From NCBI GenBank assembly GCA_913061095.1, contig CAJXVM010000001.1:1-64000 (forward strand): a DNA stretch of 64,000 nucleotides. The letters are read 5' to 3'. The notes under the pieces were generated by a model, which worked only from the letters and a program-made list of their open reading frames with translations, searched no databases and was not told the DNA's origin. The number at the start of each line of letters is the position of its first letter. Position 1 is the first letter of the stretch. The DNA is from an uncultured Ignavibacteria bacterium. GTDB lineage: Bacteria > Bacteroidota > Ignavibacteria > SZUA-365. Positions 46,583 through 56,118 of the stretch are shown piece by piece. Made by a program: the position numbers and the translations under genes.

Positions 46583-48357
46583 GTTCGATCGACTGGGTCA
46601 TCCTCGCTGCATACTTCCTTTTCACCATTGTCATCGGCGGATACTACGCCCGGCGCGCGGGAAAGAACACCGAGGAGTTCTTCCTGAGCGGCAGAAATCT
46701 GCCCTGGTGGCTGGCCGGGCTCTCCATGGTCGCCACGACCTTCGCCGCGGACACGCCGCTTGCGGTCACCGAACTGGTGGCGGAAAACGGCATTGCCGGG
46801 AACTGGCTCTGGTGGAACATGGCGATTGGCGGGATGCTCACTGTGTTTTTCTTCGCCCATCTCTGGCGTCGCGCCGGCATTATGACGGATCTCGAATTCA
46901 TCGAGCTGCGGTATTCCGGGAAACCGGCGGCTTTCCTCCGCGGATTCCGCGCCGTCTATCTCGGATTGTTCATGAATGCGATCATCATGGGATGGGTCAA
47001 TGTTGCGATGACGACCATCCTCGAAGGCATGTTCGGCGTTGCGCCCGAAGACGTGTTCTGGTATATCGGCGCCGCGATGCTGTTTACCGCCATCTATTCC
47101 TCCCTCTCCGGACTCTGGGGCGTGGCGGTGACCGACGCCGTCCAGTTTTTCATTGCAATGGCCGGCTGCATCATCCTCGCGATACTCGTGCTCGACGCGC
47201 CAACGGTCGGCGGCGTCGCAGGCATGAAAGCGGCTCTGCCGGAAGGGACGTTGCGCGTTCTGCCGGTCATCGGTTCCGTCGAGGAAGGTGCGGGCGGAAT
47301 ACTTGCTCTTTCCGCAGGTGCATTCATCGCATACATCGGTGTCCAGTGGTGGGCATCCTGGTATCCCGGAGCTGAACCGGGCGGCGGCGGCTACGTCGCA
47401 CAGCGCATGATGAGTACCAAGAATGAACGTCACTCCTTCTTCTCCGTCCTCTTTTTTCAGATCGCCTTTTTCTGCATTCGTCCCTGGCCATGGATTCTCG
47501 TCGGACTCGCCGCGCTGCTTCTTTATCCTCAGCTGACGGAAGTGAATCCGAAGATGGGGTACATCTATGCGATGAATGATTTCCTGCCTGCAGGATTGAA
47601 GGGGCTGATGGTTGCGGCCTTCTTCGCAGCATACATGTCGACCATCGCCACGCATTTGAACTGGGGAACGTCGTATCTCATTCATGATTTCTGGCGGCGG
47701 TTTGTCGCCCGTGGAAAAAATGAGAAAAGCTATGTGCTTGCCTCCCGTGTCACGACCGTGCTTCTGATGGCCTTTTCCCTCGTCCTTACGCTGTTCATCG
47801 ACAGCATTGCCGGGGCATGGCGCTTTATTCTCGAAAGTGGTGCCGGACTCGGACTCGTGCTTCTGCTGCGCTGGTACTGGTGGCGCATCAATGCATGGAG
47901 CGAACTTGCCGCGACCATCATTCCCGCCCTGGTGTACGCCGGCATCCTGGTGTTCAACATCTTCAATCCAACAGCGACGATTGACTTCCCCGCCTCCATG
48001 TTCACTATTGTCGGCATCACCACAGTCGCATGGGTGCTGATTACCGCAGTGACACGTCCGACGGAGACGCATGTCCTTTCCGCATTCTACCGTCGCGTGC
48101 GACCCTCGGGACTGTGGGGACCGCTTCGCACGCTGCATCCGGAAATCGGTATTGACCGGACCATGGGATACCGGTTTCTCAGCTGGATTCTTGGGGTAAT
48201 TCTCATCTATTCCGTACTTTTCCTTTCATCTGAGATCTTTTTCGGAGAAGCAATCGATATACTTCTCTGGGCCATGGTCGCGGGTACGACAGCGCCGTTG
48301 ATATGGTACCTGCTGATCCGCATGGAGAAAAAAGCACATCATGATTCGCCTGTTTGA
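46579..48357 (+). CDS. Sodium:solute symporter family protein (second of tandem pair)
   Basis: A 592-aa SSS-family transporter, longer than its neighbour. It starts SSIDWVILAAYFLFTIVIGG, has RNLPWWLAGLSMVATTFAAD, GLWGVAVTDAVQFFIAMAG and GLKGLMVAAFFAAYMSTIAT, and includes about 14 hydrophobic segments plus extra C-terminal helices. The frame is open ~340 nt upstream inside the previous gene, but family homology begins at the ATG at 46579. Sequence in common with the upstream SSS is only at family motifs, so the pair is not a recent duplication. Confidence 0.9.
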   Translation: MSSIDWVILAAYFLFTIVIGGYYARRAGKNTEEFFLSGRNLPWWLAGLSMVATTFAADTPLAVTELVAENGIAGNWLWWNMAIGGMLTVFFFAHLWRRAGIMTDLEFIELRYSGKPAAFLRGFRAVYLGLFMNAIIMGWVNVAMTTILEGMFGVAPEDVFWYIGAAMLFTAIYSSLSGLWGVAVTDAVQFFIAMAGCIILAILVLDAPTVGGVAGMKAALPEGTLRVLPVIGSVEEGAGGILALSAGAFIAYIGVQWWASWYPGAEPGGGGYVAQRMMSTKNERHSFFSVLFFQIAFFCIRPWPWILVGLAALLLYPQLTEVNPKMGYIYAMNDFLPAGLKGLMVAAFFAAYMSTIATHLNWGTSYLIHDFWRRFVARGKNEKSYVLASRVTTVLLMAFSLVLTLFIDSIAGAWRFILESGAGLGLVLLLRWYWWRINAWSELAATIIPALVYAGILVFNIFNPTATIDFPASMFTIVGITTVAWVLITAVTRPTETHVLSAFYRRVRPSGLWGPLRTLHPEIGIDRTMGYRFLSWILGVILIYSVLFLSSEIFFGEAIDILLWAMVAGTTAPLIWYLLIRMEKKAHHDSPV

Positions 48358-49222
48358 AAACCGAAGCTCTCGCAGGAAACGTCTTTCTTCTGTCCGCTGT
48401 GTATTCTGTGATCTCGATGGAACTCTGCTCACCAATCAAAACGAAATCCATCCTGCCGTCACAGAGCATGCGCAGGCGCTGCGGCGTCGCGGAATCCGGC
48501 TGATTCTTGCATCGGGACGCACCGATGGCTTCACCAGACAGTACGCGAGAGTTCTCGATCCCGATGCACCGGTCATCTCCCTGAATGGTTCCCTCGTCAG
48601 GCGCGTTGACGGTACCGTACTCGATCAGCACCCTCTGCCTTCCAGTGTCTTCAAGGTCATGGAACAACTGCAGCATACGGTGGAGGGGGCCTCGCTGAGC
48701 TGGACGCTGTTTACCGCAGAAGGAACGATGAGCCTGGATGAAGTCCCGGTGCTCCCGCGATATCTCCGCGCGCGTGAAGAAGAGATCCATCGCGTACAAT
48801 CGCTGCAACCCTATGCCGAGCATGCGGTCGCCCTCTGTGCCGGCGGCCCATACCGATCGATTCAGAAACTGTCCGTGACTCTGGCACGTAAATATGGTCC
48901 CCGCTTGCAGCGCGTCACGTATCAGAGTGGCAGCGGAACAGACCGGTATTACATCGAAGTGCGGCTTCGCCATGTCACGAAGGCAACCGGAGTTCGCGCG
49001 GTTCTCTCCGAGCTTCACCTGAACAGAAAACAGTCTGCTTCGATTGGTGACTACACAAACGATCTGGAAATGTGTAAATTCACTGGAGTGTCCGCCGCCA
49101 TGCGAAACGGCAATGATGCCATCCGCGCCGAAGCGGATTTTATCATGCAGAAAAACAACGATGAAGGCGGCGCCGCGGAATTCTTCCGGATGATATTGCG
49201 TCGAGATCCACGGACCCGCTGA
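48341..49222 (+). CDS. Cof-type HAD-family phosphatase
   Basis: A 293-aa HAD IIB hydrolase. Motif I is VFCDLDGTLLT, motif II LILASGRTD, then PVISLNGSLVRR, and motif III/IV VTKATGVRAVLSELHLNRKQ with SIGDYTNDLEMCKFTGVSAA. The Cof/YbiV group dephosphorylates small sugar phosphates or flavin mononucleotide. The target is not known. It overlaps the end of the second SSS gene by 17 nt. Confidence 0.88.
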   Translation: MIRLFENRSSRRKRLSSVRCVFCDLDGTLLTNQNEIHPAVTEHAQALRRRGIRLILASGRTDGFTRQYARVLDPDAPVISLNGSLVRRVDGTVLDQHPLPSSVFKVMEQLQHTVEGASLSWTLFTAEGTMSLDEVPVLPRYLRAREEEIHRVQSLQPYAEHAVALCAGGPYRSIQKLSVTLARKYGPRLQRVTYQSGSGTDRYYIEVRLRHVTKATGVRAVLSELHLNRKQSASIGDYTNDLEMCKFTGVSAAMRNGNDAIRAEADFIMQKNNDEGGAAEFFRMILRRDPRTR

Positions 49223-49235
49223 TTTGAGACGAGAG

Positions 49236-51590
49236 ATGGAAGAAACAACCGAGAAAAAGCAGTCCAGCACAGCGCGTATTGGACAGTTCCTGAAGACGAG
49301 CATGACCGCCAAGATCGCGCTCGCGGTGGTGCTTGTGGGCGTGATATCCCTCCTTTTCCCGCGAGGTCTTGCCTATCAGTACGAGTACAAAGAAGGCGAT
49401 ATCTGGATCGAGGATGACCTGATCGCACCGTTCTCGTTCTCCATTTACCGTGATCCCGCCATCGTGGAGAAGGAACGTCGCGAAGCGGCGATGAATACGC
49501 CGCCGAGCTTCGACCGGTATCCCGGCATCGAAGCAGCGGTTGCGGATTCTCTTGAACGGATGCTCAGCATGTTGACGCGGAATGCGCAGCGCGTGACGGA
49601 GGTACTTCCGCGGAGAGGTCGTGCCACCGCCATCAGGCAACTCGCCGACAGCCTCAGCCGCGTCAATGCGCGCAGTGCACGCTACCCTGTCCTTCTCTCC
49701 AATCGGCACTGGCGTTTCTGGCTGGAATTGCAGAGCAATGAGCGCAGCGGTCCCTCCGTGGGCCGGATCAGGGACGTTCTCTTTGCGGCTGTACGGCACG
49801 TGTATCAGAAGGGATTTCTCGACCGTGAGAAGGACGATTTCCAGCAGGACGTTCTCGCGATCAGAATCGACAGCACGACGGAATTGCGAAAGCCGATGAA
49901 GGAATTCTATGACCGCGGACAGGTTGTCGAGGTCATGGAGGAACGGTTCGGGAACGCATTCGGTGCCGACAGCGCTCTTGTCGATTTTCTCGAAGCCCTG
50001 ACGTTTCCCCTGATGCGACCCGACATCATCTACAACCATGCGCAAACGCAGTTCGCCATTCAGGCCGCGATGAACAACGTGATGCGCACGACGGGTATTG
50101 TCAAGGAAAACGAGCGCATCATCAGCCGGCATGAGCCGGTCACGCCCGAGATAAAGGCAAAGCTCGACTCCTATATGCGCGTGAAAGCGGAAAAATCCGA
50201 AGACACGAACGAGGTACTCCAGTACATCGGACGCATTGGACACACGATCGCCATTCTGTTTCTGCCGGTGATATACCTGTCGCTTTTCCGGAAACGTATC
50301 ATCGGTGATAATTCGAGACTGCTGCTGATCAGCGTCATTATTCTACTGATCGCCTTCCTGGCCTATCTGACGCTGACGCTGCCGGTGAGCGGCCCTGTTC
50401 AATACCTGATTATCGTGCCCGCCGCCGCAATGCTTCTGACTGTCATCTTCGATTCGCGTGTGGCGTTTTACACGACGGTTGCAATATCTTTCCTTGTCGG
50501 CGCACTCCGCGGCAATGAATACTCCATCATTCTGGCATCCATCGTCGCCGGTTCTCTCGCCATCTATACGGTCCGCGATATAAAAAACCGAACGCAGATT
50601 TTCCGCTCACTGGCCTTTATTTTCCTCGGCTACGCATTCACGATCCTGATCTATGGCCTTCAACGGTCCGTCCCTCCCCTGGACATGGTCGTCGAGGCGG
50701 GTTACGCGCTGGCAAATTCCGTCCTCTCGCCCGTTATCACTTTCGGACTGCTTATTTTCTTCGAGAAGGTGTTTCGTATCACGACGGACCTGACACTGCT
50801 CGAACTGTCGGATTTCAATCACCCGCTGCTGCGAGATCTTTCTTCGCGCGCACCGGGTACGTTTCACCACAGCATCGTGATGGGCACACTCGCCGAGGCG
50901 GCGGCGACATCCATTGGCGCAAACGCGACACTCGCACGCGTGGGTGCCTATTATCACGACATCGGAAAGATGCTCGAACCGGAATATTTTGTCGAGAATC
51001 AGATCAGCAATCAGAACGTTCATGACCAGCTGAAACCGCGCGAAAGTGCAAGAAAGATCATTGACCATGTCCTCCGCGGCATTGAACTTGCGAAAGAGTA
51101 CGACCTGCCCGATCGCGTCATCGACTTCATTCCCGCCCATCATGGAACGACGCTTGTATCGTATTTTTACGAGAAGGAAAAATCATCCTCGGAAAAGGAC
51201 GTACCGCCGGAGCTTTACCAGTACGAGGGACCGAAGCCGACCTCAAAGGAGACCGGCATTGTCATGCTGGCGGATACCATCGAGGCCGCGACGCGTGCAA
51301 TCGACGAGCCCACGATTGACAAGATCCGCGACCTCATCGACAATATCGTCGCGAAGCGTCTGGCAGACGGTGAATTGGAAAACTGCGATCTGACATTCCG
51401 CGAACTGACCGTGGTAAAACAGAGCTTCCTCAACATCCTCACGGGCATTCATCACAGCCGCATCAAGTACCCGAGTGAAGAGGAGGCCGCGGCGGCAAAG
51501 AAAGTCGCCGAACGCACATCCAAGCTGCTGAACCTTCCGTCCACGACAGAGGCTCTTCTGCAGCGGATCAAGAAGCTGGATTCCTTCTGA
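49236..51590 (+). CDS. 7TM-HD phosphohydrolase (PgpH-like cyclic di-AMP phosphodiesterase)
   Basis: A 784-aa membrane protein. After an N-terminal helix (KIALAVVLVGVISLLFPRGL) comes a large extracytoplasmic 7TMR-HDED domain to about residue 320, then seven helices (about 340-500), and a cytoplasmic HD domain with GTFHHSIVMGTLAEAAATS, YYHDIGKM (H574-D575) and FIPAHHGTTLVSYFYEKEK. This matches PgpH, which degrades cyclic di-AMP to pApA. The ATG at 49236 was chosen; a TTG at 49224 is an alternative. The stop overlaps xerD by 1 nt. Confidence 0.88.
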   Translation: MEETTEKKQSSTARIGQFLKTSMTAKIALAVVLVGVISLLFPRGLAYQYEYKEGDIWIEDDLIAPFSFSIYRDPAIVEKERREAAMNTPPSFDRYPGIEAAVADSLERMLSMLTRNAQRVTEVLPRRGRATAIRQLADSLSRVNARSARYPVLLSNRHWRFWLELQSNERSGPSVGRIRDVLFAAVRHVYQKGFLDREKDDFQQDVLAIRIDSTTELRKPMKEFYDRGQVVEVMEERFGNAFGADSALVDFLEALTFPLMRPDIIYNHAQTQFAIQAAMNNVMRTTGIVKENERIISRHEPVTPEIKAKLDSYMRVKAEKSEDTNEVLQYIGRIGHTIAILFLPVIYLSLFRKRIIGDNSRLLLISVIILLIAFLAYLTLTLPVSGPVQYLIIVPAAAMLLTVIFDSRVAFYTTVAISFLVGALRGNEYSIILASIVAGSLAIYTVRDIKNRTQIFRSLAFIFLGYAFTILIYGLQRSVPPLDMVVEAGYALANSVLSPVITFGLLIFFEKVFRITTDLTLLELSDFNHPLLRDLSSRAPGTFHHSIVMGTLAEAAATSIGANATLARVGAYYHDIGKMLEPEYFVENQISNQNVHDQLKPRESARKIIDHVLRGIELAKEYDLPDRVIDFIPAHHGTTLVSYFYEKEKSSSEKDVPPELYQYEGPKPTSKETGIVMLADTIEAATRAIDEPTIDKIRDLIDNIVAKRLADGELENCDLTFRELTVVKQSFLNILTGIHHSRIKYPSEEEAAAAKKVAERTSKLLNLPSTTEALLQRIKKLDSF

Positions 51591-52495
51591 TGCATCCGGG
51601 GATGAAGACCGCCCTTTCGGGCTTCAAAACCTACCTGACGATAGAGCGCGGCTTTTCCGACCATTCCATTCATGCCTACGTGCTTGATGTCCGGCGCTAC
51701 GCGGAATGGCTGCATGAAAAACGCGGCATTGAGCGCCCCGCGGAAATCAGTCTGGACGACATCACGGGCTTTCTCGCCAGCCTGAAGAAGGCGAGCCTGG
51801 CCGCGGCCTCGATGGCGCGGGCAATTTCAGCGATTCGGCACTTCCACCGCTTTCTTCTCGGCGAAGGTCTTGCGGCATCGAATCCGAGCGAACATCTCGA
51901 TGCTCCTTCACTGACAAGAAACCTGCCGCTCGTTCTGACGCAGGATGAAGTGGCACTGATACTGGAACAGCCCGACACCGCGGCAAAGCTCGGACTCCGC
52001 GACAGGGCCATTCTCGAAACACTCTATGCAACGGGAATGCGCGTCAGTGAACTAACGTCACTCCGGGTGGATCAACTGCTGTTCGAGCAGGGACTCGTGC
52101 GTATCTTCGGGAAAGGCAGCAAGGAACGCATCGTACCTCTTGGCTCCGAGGCAGCCCACTGGGCACTGGAATATCTCACGCTTGTACGTCCGCAGCTGCA
52201 GCGCCGCGATCGTCCCACCCCGGTGCTTTTTCTCAATCACCGCGGCGGCGGACTCAGCCGCATGAGCATACTGACCATCACGAAAAAATATGCCGCGGCA
52301 GCCGGAATCGCGATGGATGTGCATCCTCACACCTTTCGTCATTCCTTCGCAACCCACCTGCTCGAAGGCGGGGCGGATCTGCGCTCGGTTCAGGAAATGC
52401 TTGGCCACGCGGATATCAGCACAACACAGATCTATACACATGTTGATCGTGAGTATCTCAAGGAAGTTCATCGTACATTTCACCCTCGATCCTGA
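51590..52495 (+). CDS. xerD: Tyrosine recombinase XerD
   Basis: A 301-aa site-specific recombinase that resolves chromosome dimers at dif with XerC. An N-terminal SAM-like domain (TYLTIERGFSDHSIHAYVLD) precedes the catalytic domain. The active residues are Arg in YATGMRVSELTSLRVDQL, Lys in IFGKGSKERIVPLG, His-x-x-Arg in HTFRHSFATHLLEGGADL, then HADIST and the Tyr of TQIYTHVDREYL. No attached element or integron structure was seen, so this is the housekeeping enzyme; XerC versus XerD is not fully resolved. Confidence 0.92.
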   Translation: MHPGMKTALSGFKTYLTIERGFSDHSIHAYVLDVRRYAEWLHEKRGIERPAEISLDDITGFLASLKKASLAAASMARAISAIRHFHRFLLGEGLAASNPSEHLDAPSLTRNLPLVLTQDEVALILEQPDTAAKLGLRDRAILETLYATGMRVSELTSLRVDQLLFEQGLVRIFGKGSKERIVPLGSEAAHWALEYLTLVRPQLQRRDRPTPVLFLNHRGGGLSRMSILTITKKYAAAAGIAMDVHPHTFRHSFATHLLEGGADLRSVQEMLGHADISTTQIYTHVDREYLKEVHRTFHPRS

Positions 52496-52515
52496 TCGGA
52501 CACCGAAAGAGTAGT

Positions 52516-53157
52516 ATGTTCATTACGTTTGAAGGCATCGATTTTTCCGGCAAATCCACGCAGATCCGTCTGCTGGAAACGCGTCTGCGCACGAATGGCG
52601 AACGTGTGCGGCTGGTGCGTGAACCGGGCGGCACGGAGATCTCGGAAAAAATCCGCTCCATCCTCCTCGACCGCGCCCACGACGCCATGGACGACGTCAC
52701 AGAGTTTCTGCTGTTTTCCGCATCACGCTCCCAGCTCGTACAGGAGGAAATTCTTCCTGCGCTCGCATCCGGAGTTCATGTCATCGCCGACCGCTTCCAC
52801 GATTCCTCCACGGCCTATCAGGGATTCGGTCGCGGTCTCGACATTGAAGCGATCAAAGCCGTCCACCGCATTGCGACGCACGGACTTGTTCCCGATCTCA
52901 CGTTCTTCATCGATATTCCCGTCGATGCGAGTTTCGAGCGCCGAAGCAAGCCCGACCGCACCATTGACCGAATGGAGGCCGCTGACCGAGCCTTTTTCGA
53001 ACGCATCCGTGACGGTTATCTGCGACTCGCCGAGGAACATGCCTTCCGCTTCATTCGTATCGACGGCATGCTCGCGGTCGACGTCATTGCGGATATGATC
53101 TGGACTGCCGTCAGCAACCGTCTTTCCTCCACCGACGCAACGAACGCAACACCATGA
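52516..53157 (+). CDS. tmk: Thymidylate kinase
   Basis: A 213-aa P-loop kinase converting dTMP to dTDP. It has FITFEGIDFSGKSTQIRLLE (Walker A with Phe/Asp), RLVREPGGTEISEKIRSILL (the DR[E/P]GG-type motif), VIADRFHDSSTAYQGFGRGL and a LID region (ERRSKPDRTIDRMEAADRAF). Its stop overlaps the ctpA start (ATGA). Confidence 0.96.
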   Translation: MFITFEGIDFSGKSTQIRLLETRLRTNGERVRLVREPGGTEISEKIRSILLDRAHDAMDDVTEFLLFSASRSQLVQEEILPALASGVHVIADRFHDSSTAYQGFGRGLDIEAIKAVHRIATHGLVPDLTFFIDIPVDASFERRSKPDRTIDRMEAADRAFFERIRDGYLRLAEEHAFRFIRIDGMLAVDVIADMIWTAVSNRLSSTDATNATP

Positions 53158-54803
53158 AACAGACACGTTCCGCATATCGCCGACGCCTGCTGCTTCTTGT
53201 TCCGGCCGCCCTGCTGCTTATCGGCGCGGTCAGTGATACGACACAGAGCATTCTGCGCGGATTCGATCTCATCGGCTCGGTCTATCGCCAGATTCTGACG
53301 GAATACGTTGAGGAAGTTTCCGCCGATGAGCTTTTGCGCGCCGGAGTCAAGGGAATGCTCAGCACGCTTGATCCCTATGCGGAATTCATCGAGCAACGCG
53401 AGAACAGTGAGGTCGATGCGCTTTCACGCGGCAGCTATGGAGGGCTGGGAATCAAGGTACGTCAGAGAAACGGGACGCATGTTGTCAGTTATATCTATGA
53501 GGAAGTGCGACCGCTCACCAATCTCAGGATCGGCGATGTTATTCTGCGTGTCGACGGGGTATCCCTGGCCGATGAAGCGGTAACAGACCTTCGTCCCCTG
53601 CTGCGCGGTGAGCCCGGGACGACGGTCCATCTGGTGGTACGCAGGCCCTGGGTCAGCGATTCCCTTGATCTTGTCGTGCGGCGAAGAAAGGTGCTGCTCG
53701 ACCCGCTCCCATTTGCAGCGCGCTTCAATGATGAGATCCTCTACCTGCGCGTCAGCCGGTTCACGAAAAGCAGTGCCGACAGTGTGCGATCGTACCTGCA
53801 GCAGGCCTTTCGCGAGGGAGATGTGCGTGGGGTGATCATCGATCTGCGGGACAATCCCGGTGGCCTTCTGGAGGCGGCGGTCGGACTCGTCGACCAGTTC
53901 GTCGCTCCCGGCACGCCGATTGTATCGATGCGAGGGCGGCAACCCGCATACGCCCGCTCATACCGGAGCAGTCAACCGGCGATCAGCGAGGATGTCCCTC
54001 TCGCCGTGCTCGTAAACAGGCGCAGCGCGAGCGCGTCGGAAATCGTTGCGGGCGCCCTGCAGGACCTGGACCGCGCGGTGATCATCGGCGATCGCACATA
54101 CGGCAAGGGGCTCGTTCAGACACTCGTGCCGCTCAGCCATAATGCCACGCTCAAACTGACAACCTCGCGGTACTACATCCCTTCCGGACGATGCATCCAG
54201 CGGCTTGAATACCGCAATGGAGCAACGGTTACACCCGAGAACACGTCTGACAGTGAAATTTTTTATTCCCAGCGGCTGTCACGCCCTCTGCTGCAGTCCA
54301 ACGGCATCCGACCGGACATTCACGTGCGCAATGATACACTTCCCGCTGCACTGCGTTGTATTGACGAACAGGACGCCATTTTTCATTTCGTCGTACAGCA
54401 GATCAACCGTCACGGTCACACTGCCGTGCCCGAGATCTCCGAAGCGGTGAAGCGATCGTTCCGTGAATTCTATGACTCGGCCTCGATCTGTTCGGAATCA
54501 GCGCTTGCGGCAGAACTGAATCGGCTCGAGAAGCATGCGCATCAGTATGGTCTTCCCGCGGAAGCCATGCGCAGTATCGACGAATTTCGCGGCGCGTTCC
54601 GGCGTTCCATCGCGGCAGAGTTCACGCGCAGCTGGGATCTTCTGCATCGCATGCTGCGGCAGGAGTTCATCTATCAGCTCTCCGGCGAGCGCGCCGGTAT
54701 TCAGGACGCCATCGCGGATGATGATGCCATCCGGACTGCGCGAACCCTGCTTACCGATCCGGAGGCGCTTGAAAACGTCCTTCTTGAAAGCACTTCTCAT
54801 TGA
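53154..54803 (+). CDS. S41-family carboxyl-terminal processing peptidase
   Basis: A 549-aa protease with an N-terminal membrane or signal segment (LLLLVPAALLLIGAVSD), a helical pro-region, a PDZ domain (residues ~95-185; GLGIKVRQRNGTHVVSYIY, LRIGDVILRVDGVSLADEA) and the S41 catalytic domain (FTKSSADSVRSYLQQAFREG, RGVIIDLRDNPGGLLEAAVG). The Ser is in RRSASASEIVAGALQDLDRA and the Lys in RTYGKGLVQTLVPL. A helical C-terminal part of ~150 residues follows. It acts in the periplasm on C-termini. Confidence 0.93.
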   Translation: MKQTRSAYRRRLLLLVPAALLLIGAVSDTTQSILRGFDLIGSVYRQILTEYVEEVSADELLRAGVKGMLSTLDPYAEFIEQRENSEVDALSRGSYGGLGIKVRQRNGTHVVSYIYEEVRPLTNLRIGDVILRVDGVSLADEAVTDLRPLLRGEPGTTVHLVVRRPWVSDSLDLVVRRRKVLLDPLPFAARFNDEILYLRVSRFTKSSADSVRSYLQQAFREGDVRGVIIDLRDNPGGLLEAAVGLVDQFVAPGTPIVSMRGRQPAYARSYRSSQPAISEDVPLAVLVNRRSASASEIVAGALQDLDRAVIIGDRTYGKGLVQTLVPLSHNATLKLTTSRYYIPSGRCIQRLEYRNGATVTPENTSDSEIFYSQRLSRPLLQSNGIRPDIHVRNDTLPAALRCIDEQDAIFHFVVQQINRHGHTAVPEISEAVKRSFREFYDSASICSESALAAELNRLEKHAHQYGLPAEAMRSIDEFRGAFRRSIAAEFTRSWDLLHRMLRQEFIYQLSGERAGIQDAIADDDAIRTARTLLTDPEALENVLLESTSH

Positions 54804-54811
54804 GCCGGCAC

Positions 54812-54846
54812 AAAAAAAACGTATCCCGTTTCTGCGGGATACGTTT
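54812..54846 (-). terminator. Intrinsic terminator of the superoxide dismutase gene
   Basis: A 12-bp perfect stem pairs aaacgtatcccg (54817-54828) with cgggatacgttt (54835-54846), with a 6-nt loop. The A tract to its left gives a run of U on the minus strand, 28 nt after the sod stop. It may also act on the convergent protease transcript, which lacks its own U-tail. Confidence 0.85.
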
Positions 54847-54873
54847 CAACATTCATCCGGATCTGGAAGACGA

Positions 54874-55500
54874 TTATTTCGCGAATTTCTTGAAACGCTC
54901 GTTGATGCGTCCCCAGTGCAGGGAATTCAGGAAGTTGTCGATATAGGCAGCGCGTCCAGGACCATCCTTATGGTAGTACGCATGCTCGAACACGTCACAG
55001 GCAATCAGGGGAATGCCACCCCAGATCGCGCCGTACTGGTGTTCGTCGACCAGCACGTTCAGCAGACGGCCGGAATACAGCTGATCCCACACCAGCAACC
55101 CCCAGCCGCTGAGTTTTGCGGAGAAGGCTGCCGCCTTGAAATCCTCTTTCCAGGCGTCGAATGAACCAAAATTCTCCTCGATCGCCTTCTTGATTTCGGG
55201 TGCGGCATCGATATTGCCGTCACCGCCCATATTGTCCCAGTAAATATCGTGCAGCAGGGCACCGGAATGATTCCAGGTGAGCCGGCGCTTGAGTTCGCCG
55301 ATCTCGCTGTAATTGCCATTCGCAGCCGAACGGTCAGCTTTTTCGAGCCCTGATTCGATGGTGTTCAGTGCCGCGACATAGCCCTTGTGATGCTTGTTGT
55401 AATGCCAGTCCGAAGTCTCCGGGGAGACGACATCTTTCAGCAGCGATTTTGCCTCTTCATCGGAATAGGGACGGGGATTGAATTTCCACTCGTAAGACAT
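54874..55500 (-). CDS. sodA: Fe/Mn superoxide dismutase
   Basis: A 208-aa enzyme that removes superoxide. The metal ligands are visible: His in DWHYNKHHKGYVAALNT, His in TWNHSGALLHDIYWDNMGG, and Asp and His in CDVFEHAYYHKDGPG. The Q146-type position and metal choice cannot be decided by eye. A Shine-Dalgarno AGAAGGAG precedes the ATG at a good distance. It is followed by a strong terminator. The gene symbol is only a family label; it could equally be sodB. Confidence 0.94.
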   Translation of the reverse strand: MSYEWKFNPRPYSDEEAKSLLKDVVSPETSDWHYNKHHKGYVAALNTIESGLEKADRSAANGNYSEIGELKRRLTWNHSGALLHDIYWDNMGGDGNIDAAPEIKKAIEENFGSFDAWKEDFKAAAFSAKLSGWGLLVWDQLYSGRLLNVLVDEHQYGAIWGGIPLIACDVFEHAYYHKDGPGRAAYIDNFLNSLHWGRINERFKKFAK

Positions 55501-55601
55501 GTATGCTCCTTCTGATGAGTAACGGTTATATGTATGTTCGATTTACCTCCCTGTACCATCAGAACAACACACATCTTCATCAATAAGTTTAGCTATCGGA
55601 C

Positions 55602-55633
55602 AAAAAAAGCGCCATGCTACAAAAACATGGCGC
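55602..55633 (-). terminator. Intrinsic terminator of erpA
   Basis: An 8-bp GC-rich stem pairs gcgccatg (55609-55616) with catggcgc (55626-55633), with a 9-nt loop. The A run at 55602-55608 gives seven U on the minus strand. It lies 31 nt after the erpA stop and separates the gene from sod. Confidence 0.85.
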
Positions 55634-55664
55634 CCGGTTCATGACGACGGATATGTGCCTGCGA

Positions 55665-56021
55665 TCAAACGCCGAATGATGAACCGCAGCCACAGGTTCG
55701 AACGGCATTCGGGTTGTTGAAAACAAAGCCCTTTCCGTTCAGTCCATCCGTATAGTCAAGTTCAGTGCCGTCGAGGTAGAAGAGGCTCTTTCCGTCGACG
55801 ATGATGTCAACACCGTTGAGAACCAGCGTTTCGTCATTGTCACGCTTCTCTCCGTCGAAGCCGAGGGAATAGGTCAGACCGGAACATCCGCCCCCCTTGA
55901 CACCGATTCGGAGAAAATACTCATCGGGAATACTGTTTTCACTGCGGATCTTCGCAATCTCGGCTGCTGCCTTGTCAGTCAGCGTGATTTCACCGATTGT
56001 ATCTGCAGTCTGCTCGCTCAT
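55665..56021 (-). CDS. erpA: A-type iron-sulfur carrier protein (ErpA/IscA family)
   Basis: A 118-aa protein that delivers Fe-S clusters. The three conserved Cys are in RIGVKGGGCSGLTYSLGFDG and RTCGCGSSFGV. The middle has VLNGVDIIVDGKSLFYLDGT. It has its own promoter and terminator and stands apart from suf or isc genes. The exact member (ErpA, IscA or SufA) is not decided by sequence; context does not help. Confidence 0.9.
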   Translation of the reverse strand: MSEQTADTIGEITLTDKAAAEIAKIRSENSIPDEYFLRIGVKGGGCSGLTYSLGFDGEKRDNDETLVLNGVDIIVDGKSLFYLDGTELDYTDGLNGKGFVFNNPNAVRTCGCGSSFGV

Positions 56022-56057
56022 AATTCAACTCCTGATGTATCGTCCAACGTTCATATT

Positions 56058-56089
56058 TAAACTTAATATAAATAACAGATAAACTCCAA
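56058..56089 (-). promoter_or_regulatory. Candidate FCB-type promoter of erpA
   Basis: On the minus strand TTG (56087-56089), 21 nt, then TAAGTTTA (56058-56065), close to TAnnTTTG. It lies 37-68 nt before the erpA ATG. The spacing is 1 nt longer than for the other promoters seen here. Confidence 0.5.
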
Positions 56090-56118
56090 ATGCCATCCAG
56101 AACAGGCGAATGCGGAAA

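Noticed and set aside
46351-48138. A 595-codon frame on the - strand opposite the second symporter
   Set aside because: The translated sequence is His-, Asp- and Arg-rich without domains. The + strand gene is a clear SSS transporter with family motifs.
45089-48357. A frameshifted single transporter
   Set aside because: Both frames hold a complete SSS protein with its own start, helices and family motifs, so they are two genes.
48203-49312. A 369-codon - strand frame opposite the Cof-type HAD gene
   Set aside because: The + strand product has all HAD motifs, and the antisense translation shows none.
51590-52495. An integrase of a mobile element
   Set aside because: The recombinase has XerD length and motifs, lies in a housekeeping operon overlapping its neighbour by 1 nt, and no att repeats or cargo genes are seen.
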